Shown: positions 7,699-15,529 of the stretch, one piece after another
How positions within the stretch are numbered: the stretch's first letter is position 1
Layout: each line of letters opens with the position of its first letter
The notes under the pieces: model-generated
Told to the model about the DNA's origin: nothing
What the model saw: only the letters and a program-made list of their open reading frames with translations
Databases searched by the model: none
Origin: Solirubrobacterales bacterium
GTDB taxonomy: Bacteria > Actinomycetota > Thermoleophilia > Solirubrobacterales > Solirubrobacteraceae
Assembly: GCA_027451345.1 (NCBI GenBank)
Contig: DAIDJO010000102.1
Location: 1 to 61,805, forward strand
Length of the DNA: 61,805 nucleotides
Reading direction: 5' to 3'
Program-made: the position numbers and the translations under genes

Positions 7699-9224
7699 TG
7701 GGGTGGGGGTACTACAGGGCTGTGGGGAAGGCGATCGGGGTGAGCGCTCGGGCGGGTGCCCGAATGGGGCAGAGCGCGGGCACTGCGGTCATGATGCACT
7801 CGGCGGGGCGCGGAGCGCGGCGAGGATACCTCGCGCCTGGGGATCCGACGCCTCCCCCGAATGCGTCGACCGACTACCTCGACTATCGCGGTGTCGCGAC
7901 GTGGCAGGAGGTTAAGAACCTCCGTCAGGGCGACTTCCCGCTCGGCGCGTTCGCAGATCTCGGCCGTGGGACATTCAGGGATCTCGTCGGCCTTCCTTCG
8001 CCTCTGCTGAACCGACACGCCGTCGTTGTGGGGCCAGCGGGGTCGGGAAAGACGAGCAGCATCATCCTCCCCTGGATGTACGCGGCTCTCGCGGCTGGCT
8101 GGTCGGTGATCTCCGTCGACGTGAAGGGTGACCTTCGGGAGGACTTCCTCCAGTACAAACAGCAGCGCGGTGCTCCGCCGCTTGGTGCACGCCTGCGTAG
8201 CTGGGACTTCACAAGGCCGGCACGGTCGGTCGGCTGGGAATGGTTACGTGAGCTTCACGACGACGCCCGTCTGGATGCCGCAATCACCGCTATCATCGGA
8301 CGCAAGCCGGAGAAGACGACCGTTGATCCGTATTTCTATCAACGTGACTACCGGACCTTGCGAGGCCTCCTCAGCTTCTCACGCGCTGTGGCGCCGCATG
8401 TCCGAACGGCGGCCGAGCTCCTCAGCATGCTCGAGGATGACCAGCAGCTAGATCACCTTGTGGCGCAGAACTCGCGCGCTCCGGGCGCTGCGGATCTGAT
8501 GGCGGCGCTGCGTCAAACCGGCTCAGACTACGCGAAGGTCATCAGCGGTGTGGTGACAGCCCTGGCCGCGCTGGATACCCCGAATGTCAGTGCCGTGACC
8601 CGCACCGCCCGCTCCCACCGCAACCTCGACCTCGACGCGACGCTTGACGAGCATAACTGTCTCATTGTGGTGGCTCCGCTCAAGAGTGGGGAGGTGGCGG
8701 CGACGCTCTCCAGCCTGTTCCTGAGCCAGCTCGCTCAGCGTCTGTACGAGCGATTCGGCGAGACGCGACGGCCCGTGCTTCTCGTGATTGACGAGGCGGC
8801 TCAGGTGGTCAACCGAGTGGACATCGCGCAGCTGATGGAGGTCTCGCGCTCCGCAGGAGTCGGAGTTGTCGTGGCTCTCCAAGACGTGTCGAAACTCCGG
8901 GACGAAAACGACCGCTCGTCAATCCTCTCGAACGCCGCCACGTTCGCGATTCTGCCCGGAGCGAGTCCGCTCAGCGCAGCGGAGTTCCGGAAGCGCCTCG
9001 GAGACCGATACGAACGCACGATGGGACTTACGATGGGCGGACAGGGTGGCTTCGGTTATCGAGGCATACAGCACACCTACGGAACCGAGACGGTGCCGGT
9101 GCTCAGAGATCGAGAGATCATGCAGCCTCCGTTTGGCCGGAGGCCCGGGATCGTGCACGTCAAGGCGCAGGAGTTGGGCATCACACCCAAGCCGATCCTC
9201 GTCGACTTCTACTACGGGCAATGA
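7698..9224 (+). CDS. VirD4/TraG/TraD-like P-loop ATPase, apparently soluble
   Basis: The preferred start is ATG 7698 (TGATG overlap; GTG 7695 adds one residue), giving 508 residues. It carries Walker A GPAGSGKTSS near residue 113, the flanking LLNRHAVVVG strand, VISVDVKGDLREDF typical of coupling proteins, and Walker B VLLVIDEAAQVV. This is the TraM-recognition/VirD4 superfamily that pumps DNA or protein in type IV secretion. No transmembrane anchor is visible at the N terminus, and no relaxase, VirB or mating-pair gene is nearby. A role other than conjugation is therefore likely. It overlaps the vWA gene by 4 bases. Confidence 0.8.
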   Translation: MGWGYYRAVGKAIGVSARAGARMGQSAGTAVMMHSAGRGARRGYLAPGDPTPPPNASTDYLDYRGVATWQEVKNLRQGDFPLGAFADLGRGTFRDLVGLPSPLLNRHAVVVGPAGSGKTSSIILPWMYAALAAGWSVISVDVKGDLREDFLQYKQQRGAPPLGARLRSWDFTRPARSVGWEWLRELHDDARLDAAITAIIGRKPEKTTVDPYFYQRDYRTLRGLLSFSRAVAPHVRTAAELLSMLEDDQQLDHLVAQNSRAPGAADLMAALRQTGSDYAKVISGVVTALAALDTPNVSAVTRTARSHRNLDLDATLDEHNCLIVVAPLKSGEVAATLSSLFLSQLAQRLYERFGETRRPVLLVIDEAAQVVNRVDIAQLMEVSRSAGVGVVVALQDVSKLRDENDRSSILSNAATFAILPGASPLSAAEFRKRLGDRYERTMGLTMGGQGGFGYRGIQHTYGTETVPVLRDREIMQPPFGRRPGIVHVKAQELGITPKPILVDFYYGQ

Positions 9225-9892
9225 GTCAGCGAGCGACGCTGCTTCCGTTCTACGCCCTCTGCGACGTGTCCGCCTCGATGCGGCGCGACGGGCGCATCGA
9301 AGCGCTGAACGACGCGGTGCGAGCCACCTGCGACGCTGCGGCCGTCCATCCGGTCATTGCGGACCGTATTCGCTTTGGGGTGCTCGCGTTCTCCACCGTC
9401 GCTGAGGTCGTGCTGCCGCTGTGTGACGTCGGCCTGTTGGAGGACGTGCCGCCCTTAGGCCCGCGGGGCCTCACCAACTATGCGCCAGCGTTTCTTCTCA
9501 TGCGTTCGATTATTGAGAAGGACGTCTCGCAACTCGTTGCGGATGATTACCGAGTCTTTCGCCCCACGGTGTTCTTTCTCACGGACGGGCAGCCGAGCGA
9601 TCCGCAGCCGCAGTGGAAAGCGGCGCATGGCAGCCTGGTGGACCTCGACTTTCCGCACCGTCCCAACATCGTCGCCTTTGGCTTTGGAGACGCTCCGCGT
9701 CGGGTGCTGGCCGAGGTGGCGACGGTGGCCGCCTACACGGCCACGGACGCCCTCAGCGCACCGGCCGCCATCGCTGCGTTCGGCGCTGTCTTGGTTGAGA
9801 GCGTGGTGGCGTCCGGCACCGCCGGGGTGTTCTCCCTGCCGGACGCGACCTCGAGCGGCCTGGCTGCCGTTGACGATCGGGATCTGCTGTGA
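9221..9892 (+). CDS. TerY/YegL-like vWA domain protein 1
   Basis: The 223-residue, almost single-domain von Willebrand A protein starts at ATG 9221. All metal-ion (MIDAS) elements are visible: DVSAS (residues 15-19, DxSxS), a Thr in GLTNY, and the Asp in FFLTDGQPSD. It has no signal peptide, so it acts in the cytosol like TerY and E. coli YegL. In TerY-P triads such a protein works with a PP2C phosphatase and a YegI-like kinase, both encoded downstream here. It overlaps the neighbouring genes by 4 bases on each side. It is paralogous to the vWA gene at 10818. Confidence 0.85.
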   Translation: MSQRATLLPFYALCDVSASMRRDGRIEALNDAVRATCDAAAVHPVIADRIRFGVLAFSTVAEVVLPLCDVGLLEDVPPLGPRGLTNYAPAFLLMRSIIEKDVSQLVADDYRVFRPTVFFLTDGQPSDPQPQWKAAHGSLVDLDFPHRPNIVAFGFGDAPRRVLAEVATVAAYTATDALSAPAAIAAFGAVLVESVVASGTAGVFSLPDATSSGLAAVDDRDLL

Positions 9893-10788
9893 GTGAGCTG
9901 GAGGCTCCGCTGCCGGGGGAGGTGTCGCTCAGCACGATCGGACTCACCCGCGAACTTGCCCGCGGAGGGTTGGGCGTCATTCGGGAGGTCCGCCCGCGCC
10001 CTGGGCTTGGTGACCGGCCGTTGGTGTTCAAGCGCTTTCATGACCCGGCTGCCGTCGATTGGGCCGCGCTCCGGGCGTTGGTGGAGTGGAGGCGCTCGCT
10101 CAAGCAAGGCGATCGGCGGCGCGTCGACCGTGAGTTGACGTGGCCTCTCGCCGTGGTCGGGGGAGAGACGGGCCCGCTCGGATTCTTGATGTACCGAGTG
10201 TCCTCGGATTTCGAGGCATCAGTCAGAACACCCTCCGGGGGCAGCCGTTCAGTGGTGCGCGAGGCCCAATACCTGATGGTGAACTCGCCACGAGCGGCGC
10301 GCCTCGGGATCGGAGAGCCCTCGGACGCGCAACGGCTTGAGCTGATCTGGCGTCTGGTCGATCTCATCGCTTTTCTGCATGACCGCCAGATCGTCGTGGG
10401 TGATCTCTCCACCCGGAACGTTCTGTGGTCGGAGCTCGACAGTCGTATCGTTCTGGTCGACTGTGACTCGATGATCCTTGGCGGGGTCGGCTCTCCACAT
10501 CCACCGGCGGTGACCGTTGACTGGGACGATCCCGCCCTCGCGGTTCCGGCCGCGTCATCCGACATCTACAAGCTCGCACTCTTTGTCGTCCGCACCCTGG
10601 GGCGCAGCTTCCAGATCCGAAGCTCAGACGAGGTGATCGCGGCCCTCGACAGCACGGCTCGGACGCTCCTGGAGCGATCCCTGTGCAGCGATCCGGGCCA
10701 CCGCCCGCCAGCACAGGCATGGGCGGCCTGGGCCTCGGTGCGCCGCGCTGCCCGCTCCTCGCGCGCAACGGTCATCGATGCGATATAA
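9889..10788 (+). CDS. YegI-like protein kinase 1 of the TerY-P set
   Basis: The 299-residue product starts at GTG 9889 (GTGA overlap). Kinase elements are a Gly-loop LARGGLGV (residues 23-30), Lys48 in LVFKRF, the catalytic loop VVGDLSTRNVL (VGD instead of HRD, with Asp and Asn kept) and VLVDCDSM in place of DFG. These substitutions are typical of YegI-like kinases and keep the residues for Mg-ATP, so it is probably active. E. coli YegI and related proteins carry a C-terminal extension; here the C-terminal 40 residues are only an Ala/Arg helix. Targets are unknown; the vWA proteins and the downstream channel are candidates. Confidence 0.8.
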   Translation: MSELEAPLPGEVSLSTIGLTRELARGGLGVIREVRPRPGLGDRPLVFKRFHDPAAVDWAALRALVEWRRSLKQGDRRRVDRELTWPLAVVGGETGPLGFLMYRVSSDFEASVRTPSGGSRSVVREAQYLMVNSPRAARLGIGEPSDAQRLELIWRLVDLIAFLHDRQIVVGDLSTRNVLWSELDSRIVLVDCDSMILGGVGSPHPPAVTVDWDDPALAVPAASSDIYKLALFVVRTLGRSFQIRSSDEVIAALDSTARTLLERSLCSDPGHRPPAQAWAAWASVRRAARSSRATVIDAI

Positions 10789-10817
10789 GGGCAATCAACT
10801 CAGGAGACAACCGACCC

Positions 10818-11558
10818 GTGGGGGCGTTCATGGCTGATCAGCAGGGCAAAGCGAAGATCCTACCGTTCTACCTGGTGGTCGATGTCTCGTACTCGATGAC
10901 GCAGGACGGCAAAATCGATGCGGCGAATGGGATCACCAGGGAGCTGCGGAACGCGCTCGCCGAGCACCCGGTGATCGCCGACAAGGTGCGCTTCAGCGTG
11001 ATCGACTTTTCCGACGAGGCGCAGGTCCTCTTCCCGCTCGGGGACCTGAGCATGCAGAACGACGACGTCCAGTTTTCCGCCCGTGGCGGCACTTCCTATG
11101 TCGCGGCATTTCAGACGCTCCGCACCGAGATTGATCGGGACGTCAGGCAACTCAAGGCCGACGGGTTTGATGTGCACCGGCCTGCAGTCTTCTTCATCAG
11201 CGACGGCGACCCGACCGATCCTGATGGCGAATGGCAGCGGGCCTTTGCCGAGCTGACGAGCTACGACAAGACGACTAAGACCGGATTCCCGTACTACCCG
11301 AACGTCATTCCCTTTGGAGTTGGCGCCGCGCTGGGGACGCTCAAGGAGCTCATTTTCCCCAGGAACCGGAGCAAGTGCTACATGGCAAAGGACGGAGCGA
11401 ACCCAGGGGATGCCCTGCGGCAGATGGTCGAGGTTCTGGTGGCCAGCACCATGCTCTCCGGCGCCAGCGTGGGAGCGGGCGGACCGGCAATGCTCCTCCC
11501 GGATGCGGGCGACCTCGGAGACGACATTCTCGAAGCCGACTACGAGACGCTCGTATGA
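10818..11558 (+). CDS. TerY/YegL-like vWA domain protein 2
   Basis: I prefer GTG 10818 because AGGAGAC lies 9 bases upstream; ATG 10830 is the alternative and the longer frame only overlaps the kinase gene. The protein has 246 residues. MIDAS elements are DVSYS (22-26), Thr in GGTSY and Asp in FFISDGDPTD. The segment ILPFYLVVDVSYSM parallels LLPFYALCDVSASM of the first vWA protein, showing common descent. It is about 20 residues longer in the middle (TSYDKTTKTGFPYYPNVIPF). A 29-base gap after the kinase gene is the only break of this size in the second half of the operon. Confidence 0.85.
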   Translation: MGAFMADQQGKAKILPFYLVVDVSYSMTQDGKIDAANGITRELRNALAEHPVIADKVRFSVIDFSDEAQVLFPLGDLSMQNDDVQFSARGGTSYVAAFQTLRTEIDRDVRQLKADGFDVHRPAVFFISDGDPTDPDGEWQRAFAELTSYDKTTKTGFPYYPNVIPFGVGAALGTLKELIFPRNRSKCYMAKDGANPGDALRQMVEVLVASTMLSGASVGAGGPAMLLPDAGDLGDDILEADYETLV

Positions 11559-12637
11559 GCGCTGAGGAGGCGTCCTCGGCGTCCGGTACCAGAGAGGTGC
11601 CTGACTCATCGGCTGGGACATCGCCGGTCGCCTCCGCGGAACCACTCGAGCCCGAGCCCCCCACCCCACCGGACCCTGCCCCAGCGTCCTCGGTGCCGGT
11701 CACGGACGGGTCGGTGGCCGCGGAGCCAGACCAACTCGTGGGGAGCCCTGTTGGGGCCTATTCCATCGGCGAGCCCGGGAGGGCTGCCACGGAGGTCGTG
11801 CCGCGGGTCTCGGCCGACCCGTCAGATCCTGCCGACACCCAGTGCGACGGAGGCATAGCCGGAGATCTGGTGGTGCGGGCGGCCAGCTGTCGCGGGTTCG
11901 CCCACCGACATGCCCAGACGCCCCGCCAGGATGATTACGCCATATGTGCCACCGAGGGGTGGCTGATTCTGACCGTCGCCGACGGGGTCTCGGCTGGTCC
12001 CCTGTCACACCAAGCCGCGACACTCGCGTGCCGCGCGTCAGCCTCGTTCCTGCGCGATGCACTTGGGACGACCGACAACCCCACGGATGTTGACTGGCTT
12101 GAGCTGTTGGGCAACGTGGCCCGGCGCATTGTTGCCCACGGTCGTCGCGTGCTCGCGCCCGAGGGAACGCCGGCCGAAGCGATCGACGCCAAAGCGGTGG
12201 CCGCGCGAATGGCGACGACGCTCGCGATCGCCATGATCCGGATTGTTCCAACGACGTCGGGTACGCATGAAGGTGCCGTCGTGGCGCTGGGTGACACGTC
12301 CGCGTTTCTATTAAGCGAGCACGCGGGGTGGACCCCCGTGACGCCGGTCAAGAACGATGGCGCGGACATCGCGTCGAGTGCCACGGCCGCCCTACCGTAC
12401 CTTCCCCGAGATGCTCCGATCCCCGTCCCCGTGACTCTCGCCGGAGGCTCCGCGCTCATCTTGATGTCCGACGGGGTTGGTGATCCGCTTGGGCGCGGGG
12501 ATGGATGCGTCGGTGGTCACCTAGGTGCCCTATGGAGCACGCCGCCGGACCCGCTGACGTTCGCGGCGCAGGTGGGGTTTGCTCGACGGACCTTTGATGA
12601 CGACCGCACGGCTGTAGGAGTCTGGGCGCCCCGATGA
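11555..12637 (+). CDS. PP2C-type protein phosphatase of the TerY-P set
   Basis: The start is ATG 11555 (ATGA overlap with the vWA gene), giving 360 residues. The first 95 are Pro/Ser/Ala/Glu-rich and likely disordered. The PP2C domain follows: RQDDYAIC, LTVADGVSAG with the metal Asp, ALGDTSAFLL, LILMSDGVGD and the closing DDRTAVGVW. Metal-binding Asp residues are all present, so it should be an active Ser/Thr phosphatase. E. coli PphC (YegK) is the nearest described analogue. It is the only phosphatase for two kinases in this operon. Confidence 0.88.
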   Translation: MSAEEASSASGTREVPDSSAGTSPVASAEPLEPEPPTPPDPAPASSVPVTDGSVAAEPDQLVGSPVGAYSIGEPGRAATEVVPRVSADPSDPADTQCDGGIAGDLVVRAASCRGFAHRHAQTPRQDDYAICATEGWLILTVADGVSAGPLSHQAATLACRASASFLRDALGTTDNPTDVDWLELLGNVARRIVAHGRRVLAPEGTPAEAIDAKAVAARMATTLAIAMIRIVPTTSGTHEGAVVALGDTSAFLLSEHAGWTPVTPVKNDGADIASSATAALPYLPRDAPIPVPVTLAGGSALILMSDGVGDPLGRGDGCVGGHLGALWSTPPDPLTFAAQVGFARRTFDDDRTAVGVWAPR

Positions 12638-13566
12638 CGTCGCTTCAGCGCCTGCGCCGCGGGCAACTCGGACAAATCAGCCAAATCGGCAAGGGCGGCC
12701 AGGCTCGGGTTTACCTGGCCGCTGAGTTGGAGGTGCCAGACGAGCACGGTCGATTTGTCTTCAAGGAGTACAAAGATAAGAAGATCCCGATCGGGGGGCT
12801 CGATGGCATCGTCGCATTCCGGTACCGCATGGCTGATTACGATCGCGCCGTCCTCGATGTGCTCACGAACTGGCCTCTGCGGGTGGTGGAGGCCGACGAC
12901 GGCGGAACTGATGGGGTCATCATTCCGCTCATCCCCGATGACTTCTTCCATGAGATCAGACGACCTGACGGGACGCGCAAGCGCCTTCCCCGAGACGGTC
13001 AGTATCTGGCCCAGCCCGAAGAGCGCTGTACTCGCGTGGGGCTCACACCGGTTGGGTTAGGGGACCGGTATCGCCTCTGCCGTGATCTCGCGCTCGCCAT
13101 CGGGTTTCTCCATCGGCGCGATGTTTGTGTGGGTGACATCTCCTTCAACAACGTCACCTACAACCTCTCCGTCACACCGTCCGTGTACCTCGTCGACTGT
13201 GACGCATTTCGCCTGAAGGGCCAAGCGCCAGTCGTGCCCCAACTTCATACGCCAGATTGGATCCCTCCCGAAGGGGCCAAGGTGCAGTCGGCCCGGACCG
13301 ATGCGTACAAGCTGGGGCTGTTCATCCTTCGCGTGCTGGCGCCTCGGGAACTCAGCTCTCAGAACCGGGATCCTGCCTGGGCCGATCAGTCTCTTGACCC
13401 ACGAGGCCGGTATTTGCTCCGCAAGGCACTGGCGTCCGATCCGACTCGGGACCGGACCACCCCTAAGGAGTGGATGGTGTACTTCACTGATGCCCTGAAG
13501 CGCAACGCGTTGGCCACCACCCGATGCACGAGTCGAATGCCCCCAAAACCGGTTGAGGCCGCATGA
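12634..13566 (+). CDS. YegI-like protein kinase 2 of the TerY-P set
   Basis: The 310-residue kinase starts at ATG 12634 (4-base overlap with the phosphatase). Elements: Gly-loop IGKGGQARVY (18-27), Lys44 in FVFKEY, catalytic loop VCVGDISFNNV, and LVDCDAFRL replacing DFG. The later WIPPEG (APE-like) and TDAYKLGLFI segments resemble kinase subdomains VIII and IX. It is clearly related to the kinase at 9889 but diverged. There is no transmembrane segment. Phosphorylation of the adjacent ion channel or of the vWA partners is a testable inference. Confidence 0.82.
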   Translation: MTSLQRLRRGQLGQISQIGKGGQARVYLAAELEVPDEHGRFVFKEYKDKKIPIGGLDGIVAFRYRMADYDRAVLDVLTNWPLRVVEADDGGTDGVIIPLIPDDFFHEIRRPDGTRKRLPRDGQYLAQPEERCTRVGLTPVGLGDRYRLCRDLALAIGFLHRRDVCVGDISFNNVTYNLSVTPSVYLVDCDAFRLKGQAPVVPQLHTPDWIPPEGAKVQSARTDAYKLGLFILRVLAPRELSSQNRDPAWADQSLDPRGRYLLRKALASDPTRDRTTPKEWMVYFTDALKRNALATTRCTSRMPPKPVEAA

Positions 13567-13609
13567 AATCGGCTGTACTCACGCCAACGGGTCCCTGACG
13601 AGGTCGTTC

Positions 13610-15529
13610 GTGGGGGGCAGGGCACGGAAAGCACGGGGTGGGCGCCCAGTGGAGTCACTTGCTACCCACGCCCGGTGGGCGGTCGACAGGTTCGTCTCCA
13701 AAGGCTCGGGCGCTGTGATCGTCGCGGCGTGCTTGCTCGTGTTGATCACAAGCGCGGGTGCGGGCCTTCTCACGACGTGGGTCAGTTCGGGCAGCATCGC
13801 GAACTCGTCCTGGAGTGATTTCGCCATTCTGCTGGGCGGGCCCGGGGTGACTCAGTCTGGGGCGTGGGTCCTTCGGCTCATAAGCCTGGTGATGGTGCTG
13901 GTAGGGATCGTCTTCGTCTCGCTCGTCATCGGCCTGGTCGTCACCGCCCTGCAGGACAGCATCGACCGAGTCCGCAACGGCTCCCCGCCCTTGCGCGACG
14001 TCCCCGATCTGGCGATCCTCGGCTGGTCGGATCAGCTCTTCACCCTGTTGCGGGAGTTCTCGGTTGCGGCGGACGGACGCTACGCGGCGGTGTTGAGCGC
14101 CCATCCACGCGCCTGGATGGAAGCCCAGATACGGCGGGAGTGCGGTGATCTCGGGGGCCGTCTGCGGGTCGACTGCCGCACGGCGGACCGCTCGGATCCG
14201 CGCGATCTGGAGCTCATCAGAATCGCCGACGTATCACGCATCGTGGTGTTCGGTGAGCCACAGGATCGCGACGATGCCGCAGTCGTCAAATCCGTTTTTG
14301 CGACGGTGACGGCCAGCGGCCGCTCACACGACCACCTGCTCATAGCTGAGGTGTGCGGGCAGGCAGTGACCCGCTCACTTGCCGATGTGTTCGACCGGCG
14401 CCTCGTGACGGTGGACAGCAACGAGCTTCTGGCCCTCGTCATGGCGCAGGCCATGAGAGACCAGGGGATGGGCCAGGTGATCGATCAGCTCACGTCCTAC
14501 CGGGGCTGTGAGTTCTACGACCACCCCGTCTCCGCGGCATTCGTCGGCCGCACCTTCGGGGAACTTGTGTGGGGGACTCTCAGCGCTTCTCCGGTGGGTA
14601 TTCAGCGCGAAGGGCGCGTCATCGTGCTGCCTCGGCCCGACATGGAGGTGCTTTCTGGTGATGCTGTGGTCGTCGTGGATCAACAGCGTCGAGACCTGGT
14701 GTTTGAGGCGACCTCGGCGCTGACCGTCCAGTCACCGATGGGGTTCCCGTCTGAGCCGGAGTGGTCCTCTCAGCGGATTCTGGTCATCGGCTGGAACACG
14801 ATCGTCCGTCGTGCGGTCGAGCACCTGCGCGGATTCCTCGGACCTGATTCCTCAGTGACGGTATGGGCGGACACGAGCTCGCTCAGTGAGGGCGAGGCGG
14901 CATCGTTGGCTGCCTGCGAGGCGGTCGACGACAGTGATCTGTTCGAGTCGGCGCCCGAGCTTCTCTCCCGGGCGTCAGCGGAGCTCGCCGCCATCGGCCC
15001 GGATGCCGTCGCCATCGTGCCGTACCGCGCTCTGCTTCAACCCTCCCAGGCGGACGCGACGACGCTCGTCGTCCTCACCACGGTTCGGGCCGCTCTTGAA
15101 ACGCGGCAAACGCGCGTGGTCAGCGAGCTTCGGGAGACCCGGGCGGCAAGCCTCACCGCCTTGGTGGGGCCCGACGACCTTGTGTTGTCCGACGCGGTGA
15201 CAGCCTCGACCATCGCCCAGTTGGCTGATCGACCGTGGCTGGACGGCGTCCTGGCCGATCTGCTCGACTGGCGGGGCTCGGCATTCTTCATCCGGGCCGT
15301 CCCCGACGAGCTCCGGAGCGGCGAGCCGTGGACGTACCTCATGATTCGGCGGTGGTTCTTGGCGCGTGGCGATCTCGTCATCGGCTTGCGGGTCGGAACC
15401 GTCGTGAACCTCAACCCAGACGCTCACGAGCCGGTCGAGAGTGACGGTCTCACAGGCGTGATCGTGGTCGGCGCGGCCGTGGGCTGGAAGACCGGCAACG
15501 TCGAAAGCCGCATGGCGGACGTGCTATGA
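13610..15529 (+). CDS. CASTOR/POLLUX-related ion channel with two RCK-like domains
   Basis: The start is uncertain: GTG 13610 has GAGG 6 bases upstream; TTG 13553 and GTG 13649 are alternatives. From 13610 the product has 639 residues. Two membrane helices (LLVLITSAGAGLL and LISLVMVLVGIVFVSLVIGL) flank a possible pore segment. Then come two Rossmann-like RCK domains, each opening with a signature strand: LAILGWSDQLFTLLREF and ILVIGWNTIVRRAVEHL. The ILGWSDxL motif is characteristic of the CASTOR/POLLUX/DMI1 family, cation channels of plants with bacterial relatives. Such RCK domains bind ions or nucleotides to gate the pore. It is followed by NhaA with a 4-base overlap. Confidence 0.8.
   Translation: MGGRARKARGGRPVESLATHARWAVDRFVSKGSGAVIVAACLLVLITSAGAGLLTTWVSSGSIANSSWSDFAILLGGPGVTQSGAWVLRLISLVMVLVGIVFVSLVIGLVVTALQDSIDRVRNGSPPLRDVPDLAILGWSDQLFTLLREFSVAADGRYAAVLSAHPRAWMEAQIRRECGDLGGRLRVDCRTADRSDPRDLELIRIADVSRIVVFGEPQDRDDAAVVKSVFATVTASGRSHDHLLIAEVCGQAVTRSLADVFDRRLVTVDSNELLALVMAQAMRDQGMGQVIDQLTSYRGCEFYDHPVSAAFVGRTFGELVWGTLSASPVGIQREGRVIVLPRPDMEVLSGDAVVVVDQQRRDLVFEATSALTVQSPMGFPSEPEWSSQRILVIGWNTIVRRAVEHLRGFLGPDSSVTVWADTSSLSEGEAASLAACEAVDDSDLFESAPELLSRASAELAAIGPDAVAIVPYRALLQPSQADATTLVVLTTVRAALETRQTRVVSELRETRAASLTALVGPDDLVLSDAVTASTIAQLADRPWLDGVLADLLDWRGSAFFIRAVPDELRSGEPWTYLMIRRWFLARGDLVIGLRVGTVVNLNPDAHEPVESDGLTGVIVVGAAVGWKTGNVESRMADVL

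Noticed and set aside
7698-9224. A conjugative element
   Set aside because: Only a VirD4-like ATPase is present; no relaxase, VirB4, integrase or att site is visible in the window.
10683-10817. Longer N terminus for vWA protein 2
   Set aside because: It lies inside the kinase gene and has no ribosome binding site; AGGAGAC fits GTG 10818.
11375-11554. Longer N terminus for the PP2C protein
   Set aside because: Overlaps the vWA gene in another frame; ATG 11555 gives the usual 4-base overlap.
13579-13827. Minus-strand frames across the ion-channel gene
   Set aside because: Shadow frames of a gene with clear RCK motifs and membrane helices.
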